A DNA stretch of 10,769 nt from an uncultured Candidatus Saccharibacteria bacterium. Lineage in GTDB: Bacteria > Patescibacteriota > Saccharimonadia > Saccharimonadales > Saccharimonadaceae. Of the stretch, positions 6,631 to 10,769 are shown one piece after another. Under the pieces are notes generated by a model. The model saw only the letters and a list, made by a program, of their open reading frames with translations, was not told the origin of the DNA and did no database searches. Position 1 is the stretch's first letter. Each line of letters starts with the position of its first letter. A program made the position numbers and the translations under genes. The stretch is taken from positions 1 through 10,769 of the forward strand of contig CALIXB010000001.1 in the NCBI GenBank assembly GCA_938046775.1, written 5' to 3'.

Positions 6631-7526
6631 TCTACCTTCTTTATGGTGAAAATGAGTTTGAAAAGCGAGTGGCGCTAACGGAGCTGATTGGCGGTGAGAA
6701 CGTGGAGCGCCACGATGGTGAGAGTCTGTCGCTAAATGGCATGCAGGAAATAGCAATCGGTCAAACATTATTTATGGATTCATCAAGATACTTGATTTCG
6801 AGATTAAGTGAAAATAATGAGGTCTGGGCGCAACTACCAGATATGAAGTTTGACGAAGATAGGACAATTATTCTGGTAGAAGATAAAATTGATAAGCGAA
6901 CAAAGACCTACAAATGGCTTCAAAAAAATGCTCAGGTTCGAGAGTTCTTGCCGTTAAGCGATCGCCAAAAGCCGCAACTTTTAAAGTGGTGTCGGGCAGA
7001 GGCAAAAAATCGTGGATATGATTTAACGAACCAGCAGGCGGAGGTAATTGTTGGCCGCTTAGGTCTCGATCAGCTGCGATTGAGTAATTTTCTGGATCAG
7101 CTAGCTTTAGCGGAGCACGTTACAGATGAATTGATTGATGATTTCATTCCGCTGGCGCGAGCAGAAAACGTATTTGATTTGTTCGTTTCGGCGTTAGCGG
7201 GAGACCGTGATAAGGTTCATGACATAATTGGTTATCTGGAGTCGGAGAGTGGCATTGATGGCGCTTATCAGACAATGGGACTATTAGCCTCTCAGGCAAC
7301 CAATTTGACGGCATTAATTTTAGCGGATGGTGATAGTGGTGTGGTGGCATCAGATTTTTCTGTTAATCCGTATGTTTTACGGCGATTGACCTCATCATCA
7401 AAGTGGATTAATAAAAAGCGGTTGAGGCGAATTAACGAGGCTTTATTTAGGGCGGATTTACAGATGAAAACAACCTCGGTCAATCCGTGGCTTCTTATAG
7501 AGGCAGCTTTGGTTGACATCGGCTAG
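6627..7526 (+). CDS. holA: DNA polymerase III delta subunit (clamp-loader wrench), HolA
   Basis: The delta subunit opens the sliding clamp within the clamp loader. The 299-residue protein begins MIYLLYGENEFEK, matching the usual start of the family. Later family features are the leucine-rich region LGLDQLRLSNFLDQLALAE (145-163), ENVFDLFVSALAGD (180-193), NPYVLRRLTSSSKW (247-260) and a C-terminal helix with LFRADLQMKTTSVNPWLLIE (273-292). Sequence identity in this family is low, so length, motif order and context carry weight; holA next to rpsT is a common bacterial arrangement. I chose ATG 6627, which overlaps the mutM stop as ATGA. A longer in-frame start at 6600 lies inside mutM and adds residues foreign to the family. 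Confidence 0.9.
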   Translation: MIYLLYGENEFEKRVALTELIGGENVERHDGESLSLNGMQEIAIGQTLFMDSSRYLISRLSENNEVWAQLPDMKFDEDRTIILVEDKIDKRTKTYKWLQKNAQVREFLPLSDRQKPQLLKWCRAEAKNRGYDLTNQQAEVIVGRLGLDQLRLSNFLDQLALAEHVTDELIDDFIPLARAENVFDLFVSALAGDRDKVHDIIGYLESESGIDGAYQTMGLLASQATNLTALILADGDSGVVASDFSVNPYVLRRLTSSSKWINKKRLRRINEALFRADLQMKTTSVNPWLLIEAALVDIG

Positions 7527-7529
7527 TAT

Positions 7530-7555
7530 AAAAAACACCCCAGACAGGCTGGGGT
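7530..7555 (-). terminator. Intrinsic terminator of rpsT
   Basis: A perfect seven-base stem, ACCCCAG (7537-7543) with CTGGGGT (7549-7555), has a five-base loop. On the minus strand it is followed by six T (complement of A 7530-7535), so it ends leftward rpsT transcripts. On the plus strand the tail is ATTATAAG, a weak U-tract, so it may only partly stop holA transcripts arriving from the left. Confidence 0.85.
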
Positions 7556-7579
7556 ATTATAAGAAAAATAGCTACTGAA

Positions 7580-7948
7580 TTACTTTGCAGTTTTCTTAGT
7601 AGCTGGCTTCTTTGCTGGAGACTTTTTAGCTGCAGTTTTCTTAGCGACTGCTGGTTTTTTAGTTGCAGCTGGCTTGGTTGCTGGCTTTTTGGCAGCTTCT
7701 AAAGTAACGCCTGCTTTTTTAGCAATTTTGCTCAACGCGCTTTTTCGGCGAGCAGCAGTATTCTTTTTAATCAGGCCCTTTTTGACAGCGGTGTCGATTT
7801 CACTTTGAGCTGCAGAAAGTGTCTTGGCGCTTGGGGCTGCAGAGAAAGCTTTAACGGCAGTTTTGATATCTTTTTTAATGCCGATATTGCGTTCACGGCG
7901 TTTTAGGGTTTGTTTAGCGCGCTTGATGGCGGATTTGATTATTGGCAT
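7580..7948 (-). CDS. rpsT: Small ribosomal subunit protein S20 with Lys/Ala/Pro-rich tail
   Basis: S20 binds 16S rRNA in the body of the 30S subunit. The first 80 or so residues match the family: IKSAIKRAKQTLKRRERN near the start, then TAVKKGLIKKNTAARRKSAL and SKIAKK, forming the three-helix bundle. The protein has 122 residues where E. coli S20 has 87. The extra C-terminal part (about 83-122) is a low-complexity run of KKPA, TKKPA, AAKKS and PAKKPATKK units resembling histone H1 or HU tails. Such tails are probably disordered and bind nucleic acid non-specifically (inference). The gene is monocistronic on the minus strand, with its own promoter, strong Shine-Dalgarno site and terminator. Confidence 0.97.
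   Translation of the reverse strand: MPIIKSAIKRAKQTLKRRERNIGIKKDIKTAVKAFSAAPSAKTLSAAQSEIDTAVKKGLIKKNTAARRKSALSKIAKKAGVTLEAAKKPATKPAATKKPAVAKKTAAKKSPAKKPATKKTAK
7583..7702 (-). repeat. Low-complexity Lys/Ala/Pro repeat encoding the S20 tail
   Basis: This stretch encodes irregular repeats of the type A-x-K-K-P/T-A for about 40 residues. At DNA level, GCTGGCT and TTTTTAGC-like words recur. It is a plausible site of slippage-driven length variation between strains (inference). Confidence 0.6.
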
Positions 7949-7952
7949 GTTA

Positions 7953-7959
7953 CTCCTTT
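7953..7959 (-). promoter_or_regulatory. Strong Shine-Dalgarno site of rpsT
   Basis: AAAGGAG on the minus strand lies four bases before the rpsT ATG. It shows that this organism uses canonical ribosome binding for at least some genes, in contrast to the SD-less starts of polA and the kinase gene. Confidence 0.8.
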
Positions 7960-7992
7960 ACCTCTATAGATTTGTATCGCTAATCAGGAAGA

Positions 7993-8021
7993 ATTATACA
8001 GAAAACAGTGCAAATTGTAAA
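7993..8021 (-). promoter_or_regulatory. rpsT promoter
   Basis: On the minus strand, TTTACA (8021-8016), a 17-base spacer and a perfect TATAAT (7998-7993) form a near-consensus promoter. The predicted start near 7986 gives a leader of about 38 bases containing the Shine-Dalgarno site. Confidence 0.75.
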
Positions 8022-8036
8022 GAGGCGGTACAGATA

Positions 8037-8066
8037 TTGACTTTATGGTAGTGCTTATGGTATAGT
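8037..8066 (+). promoter_or_regulatory. Promoter of the DHH-like gene and truB
   Basis: TTGACT (8037-8042), an 18-base spacer and extended -10 TGG-TATAGT (8058-8066) point rightward, back-to-back with the rpsT promoter. The -35 boxes are only about 15 bases apart. The predicted leader is about 35 bases. Confidence 0.7.
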
Positions 8067-8097
8067 GATGCCAAGCGTAATTACAAAAAACAAACAT

Positions 8098-8101
8098 AGG
8101 A
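8098..8101 (+). promoter_or_regulatory. Shine-Dalgarno site of the DHH-like gene
   Basis: AGGA, continuing as AGGAAAA, lies six bases before ATG 8108 and fixes this start. Confidence 0.65.
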
Positions 8102-8107
8102 AAAGTC

Positions 8108-9805
8108 ATGTCAAACGGATCAGCAAAACAAAAAGTAGTCCAGAGCATCAAGGATGTAACTAATATTTTGGTGACGGTCAGCTCCAGCCCGTCAGTCGAT
8201 GAATTATCGGCAGCATTAGGATTGACGATTTTCCTGAACAAGCTCGGCAAACACGCTACAGCGGTGTTTAGTGGTGATATTCCGCCAGCCATTACTTTTC
8301 TTAATCCCGATAAAACGTTTGAGCAGACAACAGATTCTTTACGTGATTTTATTATTGCCTTAGATAAGGAAAAAGCTGACCATTTGCGCTATAAACTTGT
8401 TGATGATGCGGTGAAGATCTTTATTACGCCATACCGAACGACGATTTCTGACAAAGACTTGGAATTCTCACAGGGTGATTATAATGTTGAGTTGGTTTTG
8501 GCGTTAAATGTTGAGAATAGTGAGAGCATTGATACAGCATTAACGGCACACGGCAAGATTCTGCATGATGCTACGGTCATTTCGATAACAGCGGGCGACG
8601 TAAAGAGTGGCTTGGGGTCGATTGATTGGTATGATGGTGGTACTAGCGGTGTAAGTGAGATGATTGTTGAACTGATCAATGACTTGAAGACGCCGAAGGT
8701 AACTTTGGATGAACAGATGGCTACCGCACTGTTGACGGGAATTGTGGCGGTTACTGAGCGCTTTAGTAATGACAATACTTCATCAAAGGTTATGACTACT
8801 GCAGCAGAACTGATGGCGGCAGGGGCAAATCAGCAATTGGTGGTATCAAAGATTGCTGAGAGCGAGACAGAAGATAAGCCTAAGGAAATTGAGCAAGTCA
8901 AAAAAGAAGTTCCAGCCAAAGACAAAGATGATTCATCCGAAGATAAGACAGATGAAGCAAAGGGAGCCGAAGAATCAGAGCAGGCAGACGGAACGTTGTC
9001 AATTAGCCACGAAAAGAAGGGCGACGTTGATGAAGTAGCAGAGCAGACAGTAAAAGAAAAGCAGGAAGAGTCTGCTAGGGTTGCTGAAGAGAAATTAGCC
9101 AACATCGAGCCGATTAAGGAAGAAATTCGAGTAGAGGAAGAGGATCCTAGTGAAAAAATAGTCTCTAAAGAGCTTTCCTTTGAGGAAACTCCATTGATGG
9201 GCGGCACGTTAAATGCGACTACTACGCAGGCTGCCGAGGATAAGATAAGGGCGCTAGCTAGTGACCAGAATAAGACTATCTTAACTCATAGTAAGTATGT
9301 GGGTGATAGCACACCATCATTTGGCGACACGCCGTTGAATGCGGCTATGGGGGCTTCTGATGAACCGCCAAAAATTGACCCATTTGCTACAACTAACGCT
9401 GAACAAAGATTGTCGACAATACCTGTTGCTCCTCAATCTGATGAGTCAATTATTGCGGCAATTACCAATGATACAAACCAACTAAGCACGCCGTTGGCTG
9501 TAGATCCAAATCAAGTTGGTGTCTCTCCTGAGCCTGTTCTAGCTGCTCCGTTACAACCTGAGAATACGGCTAATGAGATTTCTTTACCAATGCCACCAGC
9601 AATTCCAGATTTTGGCGCACTGCCACCAATGCCGCCAGCACCGACCGGCGTTGATACCGCTGGATTACCGCAACTTTCGCCACTAGGCGTAGCGCCTGAA
9701 CCGGTAGCCGTTGAAGTAGCTCCAGCGCCAGCGTTGCCGACTCAACCAATTCAAAATACCGGGGAATTTAATCCAGGTCAATTCCAGATTCCAGGGCAAA
9801 AATAG
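8108..9805 (+). CDS. Degenerate DHH-phosphoesterase-like protein with long acidic and Pro-rich tail
   Basis: Residues about 15-250 of this 565-residue protein follow the DHH (RecJ/NrnA-type) fold. VTVSSSPSVDELSAALGL (22-39) aligns with motif I (xNPDGDAxGSxLAL). VISITAGDVKSGLGSIDWYD (157-176) aligns with VINIDHHxSNTxFGxINxVD. The segment TALLTGIVAVTERFSNDNTS (206-225) matches the later TGIxTDTGxFxYxNT element. The acidic and histidine residues that bind metal are mostly gone: DHH is replaced by TAG (161-163) and only one motif I aspartate (D31) remains. Phosphoesterase activity is therefore unlikely. Residues about 251-350 are Lys/Glu-rich, and about 463-565 are Pro/Ala-rich; both are probably disordered. 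There is no signal peptide or membrane helix. It directly abuts truB, the place of nrnA in many genomes, so it probably descends from NrnA (inference). Its present role is unknown. Confidence 0.7.
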   Translation: MSNGSAKQKVVQSIKDVTNILVTVSSSPSVDELSAALGLTIFLNKLGKHATAVFSGDIPPAITFLNPDKTFEQTTDSLRDFIIALDKEKADHLRYKLVDDAVKIFITPYRTTISDKDLEFSQGDYNVELVLALNVENSESIDTALTAHGKILHDATVISITAGDVKSGLGSIDWYDGGTSGVSEMIVELINDLKTPKVTLDEQMATALLTGIVAVTERFSNDNTSSKVMTTAAELMAAGANQQLVVSKIAESETEDKPKEIEQVKKEVPAKDKDDSSEDKTDEAKGAEESEQADGTLSISHEKKGDVDEVAEQTVKEKQEESARVAEEKLANIEPIKEEIRVEEEDPSEKIVSKELSFEETPLMGGTLNATTTQAAEDKIRALASDQNKTILTHSKYVGDSTPSFGDTPLNAAMGASDEPPKIDPFATTNAEQRLSTIPVAPQSDESIIAAITNDTNQLSTPLAVDPNQVGVSPEPVLAAPLQPENTANEISLPMPPAIPDFGALPPMPPAPTGVDTAGLPQLSPLGVAPEPVAVEVAPAPALPTQPIQNTGEFNPGQFQIPGQK

Positions 9806-9808
9806 TTG

Positions 9809-10465
9809 ATGGACGAAGTCATTCTTATAGATAAGCCACAAGGGTTGACTAGCTTTGGGGTGGTGGCGCGCTTACGGCGAGTTTTATCCAATCAAGCGGG
9901 TAAGAAGGTGAAAGTTGGACACACGGGCACGCTTGATCCGTTTGCGACAGGATTAATGATTATTGTGACAGGCAAGAAGTGTCGGGAGGCTGAAACATTT
10001 ACCAAGCTAGATAAATGGTATGAGGCGGAGATTATCCTAGGAAAGAAAAGCTCGACGGGTGATTCTGAGGGCGAAATTGTCGAAGTATCTGATTATAAGC
10101 CGAGTGTAGAGGAGATTCAGCAGGTAATCGGTCAGTTTGTGGGGAAAATTGAACAGACCCCGCCGATTTTTAGCGCCATAAAAATTAACGGTCAGCGAGC
10201 TTATAAATTGGCGCGCGAAGGGAAGCAAGTGGAGATTCCCCAGCGTACGGTGGAAATTTATTCATTGGGACTATTATCTTATGAATATCCTAAGTTAAGA
10301 ATCAAAACTCATGTTTCCAGCGGAACTTACATCCGAACATTGGCGGTGGATATTGGTGAGAAGTTAAATACGAGTGCGTATTGCGAGAATTTGCGCCGCA
10401 CGCAAATAGCCGATTATTCTATTAGGGAAGCGAAGACCTTGGCGGATTTTGGAATTACTAGCTAA
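9809..10465 (+). CDS. truB: tRNA pseudouridine(55) synthase TruB
   Basis: TruB converts U55 in the T-loop of tRNA to pseudouridine and also helps tRNA folding. The 218-residue protein shows ILIDKPQGLTSFGVV near the start, then the catalytic motif GHTGTLDPFATG (nucleophile D43 counting from this ATG). TPPIFSAIKINGQRAYKLAR (137-156) and VSSGTYIRTLAVDIGEKL follow. At 218 residues it is far shorter than E. coli TruB (314), and it ends soon after the catalytic domain, so the C-terminal PUA-type RNA-binding domain is missing. The frame has adjacent TTG (9806) and ATG (9809) codons directly after the upstream TAG. I prefer the ATG; AGGG at 9793-9796 could serve either. It is probably co-transcribed with the DHH-like gene. 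Confidence 0.95.
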   Translation: MDEVILIDKPQGLTSFGVVARLRRVLSNQAGKKVKVGHTGTLDPFATGLMIIVTGKKCREAETFTKLDKWYEAEIILGKKSSTGDSEGEIVEVSDYKPSVEEIQQVIGQFVGKIEQTPPIFSAIKINGQRAYKLAREGKQVEIPQRTVEIYSLGLLSYEYPKLRIKTHVSSGTYIRTLAVDIGEKLNTSAYCENLRRTQIADYSIREAKTLADFGITS

Positions 10466-10494
10466 TTGCAAAAAGCTGAGTAACTTGGTATAAT
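10466..10494 (+). promoter_or_regulatory. rpsO promoter with extended -10 and near-absent leader
   Basis: TTGCAA (10466-10471), a 17-base spacer and TGG-TATAAT (10486-10494) lie right after the truB stop. The -10 ends nine bases before ATG 10504, predicting a leader of about three bases. Confidence 0.7.
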
Positions 10495-10503
10495 AACAGG
10501 GCT

Positions 10504-10769
10504 ATGATTAGCAAAGATAATAAAGCGAAAGCAATTGCTTTGACTCAGGTCAATAAAAACGACGTCGGTAGCCCACAGGCTCAAGTGTCGGTTTTAACGG
10601 CTCGTATCAAAGAGGTCACGGAGCATCTGAAGGCGAATAAACACGACTTTATGGCGCGCCGCGGCTTGATCCAAATGGTTGGTAAGCGCAAACGCTTGCT
10701 GAAATATTTGGAGCGAACTGATTTTGAGAGCTACAAAGCAGTTGTTGCCAAGTTAGGTTTGCGTAAATA
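10504..10769 (+). CDS. rpsO: Small ribosomal subunit protein S15 (stop codon cut by the window edge)
   Basis: S15 is a primary 16S rRNA-binding protein that nucleates the 30S platform. All 88 residues are visible; the frame ends with LGLRK and TA at the edge, so only the last base of the stop is missing. The family pattern is clear: DVGSPQAQVSVLTARI (20-35), EHLKANKHDFMARRGL (40-55), KRKRLLKYL and the C-terminal AKLGLRK. E. coli S15 has 89 residues including Met. The rRNA-contacting H41, D48 and Y68 are kept, but the usual Ser after DHH (DHHSRRGL) is Ala here (DFMARRGL). The gene follows truB as in many bacteria but has its own promoter. Confidence 0.97.
   Translation, partial: MISKDNKAKAIALTQVNKNDVGSPQAQVSVLTARIKEVTEHLKANKHDFMARRGLIQMVGKRKRLLKYLERTDFESYKAVVAKLGLRK

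Noticed and set aside
7544..7562. The hairpin at 7537-7555 as a strong terminator for holA
   Set aside because: On the plus strand the following bases are ATTATAAG rather than a T-run, so it is assigned mainly to rpsT on the minus strand.
8830..9207. A 125-codon minus-strand frame opposite the DHH-like gene
   Set aside because: It is the Ser-rich mirror of a Lys/Glu-rich coding segment, with no ribosome site or promoter.
1..10769. CRISPR arrays, tRNA genes, insertion sequences or attachment sites
   Set aside because: No regular spaced direct repeats, cloverleaf-like sequences, terminal inverted repeats or transposase or integrase motifs were seen.

Overview
The window looks like ordinary chromosome from a small-genome bacterium of the Candidate Phyla Radiation, most likely Candidatus Saccharibacteria (TM7). 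That placement is inferred from the short housekeeping proteins, the lineage-specific tails and orphan membrane proteins, and the very compact spacing. TGA is used as a normal stop (for example at 172-174 and 6628-6630), so the recoded UGA of Gracilibacteria/SR1 does not apply. No phage, insertion sequence, CRISPR array or tRNA is visible. No stretch over 300 bases lacks a gene; the longest gap is 159 bases (7949-8107).

Layout. Positions 1-1130 hold the end of a probable primase gene (dnaG) overlapping rpoD, the primary sigma factor. A convergent P-loop kinase gene (1131-1718, minus strand) abuts rpoD with no gap. A divergent, AT-rich orphan gene (1781-2437) with 25-residue tandem repeats follows, then polA (2454-4988). 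Next come a single-pass membrane protein of unknown function (5010-5654), mutM (5662-6630) and holA (6627-7526), closely packed and probably co-transcribed. rpsT (7580-7948) lies on the minus strand with its own terminator. Divergent from it is a gene for a degenerate DHH-phosphoesterase-like protein with a long acidic and proline-rich tail (8108-9805), joined to truB (to 10465). rpsO closes the window, lacking only the last base of its stop codon.

Function. The genes serve genome maintenance (primase, Pol I, Fpg glycosylase, Pol III delta), transcription initiation (sigma factor) and ribosome or tRNA function (S20, S15, TruB). The DHH-like/truB/rpsO order matches the nrnA-truB-rpsO neighbourhood of many bacteria, but the DHH protein here has lost its catalytic signature.

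The most interesting signals are: (i) three promoters whose -10 box ends exactly 6 bases before an ATG, predicting leaderless mRNAs, with rpsO close to the same arrangement; (ii) two overlapping divergent promoters at 1725-1767; (iii) the DHH-like pseudoenzyme; (iv) a MutM with a large internal insertion and a C-x2-H zinc-finger half; (v) a histone-like tail on S20; (vi) the repeat-containing orphan gene. No unambiguous new defence or mobile system was found.
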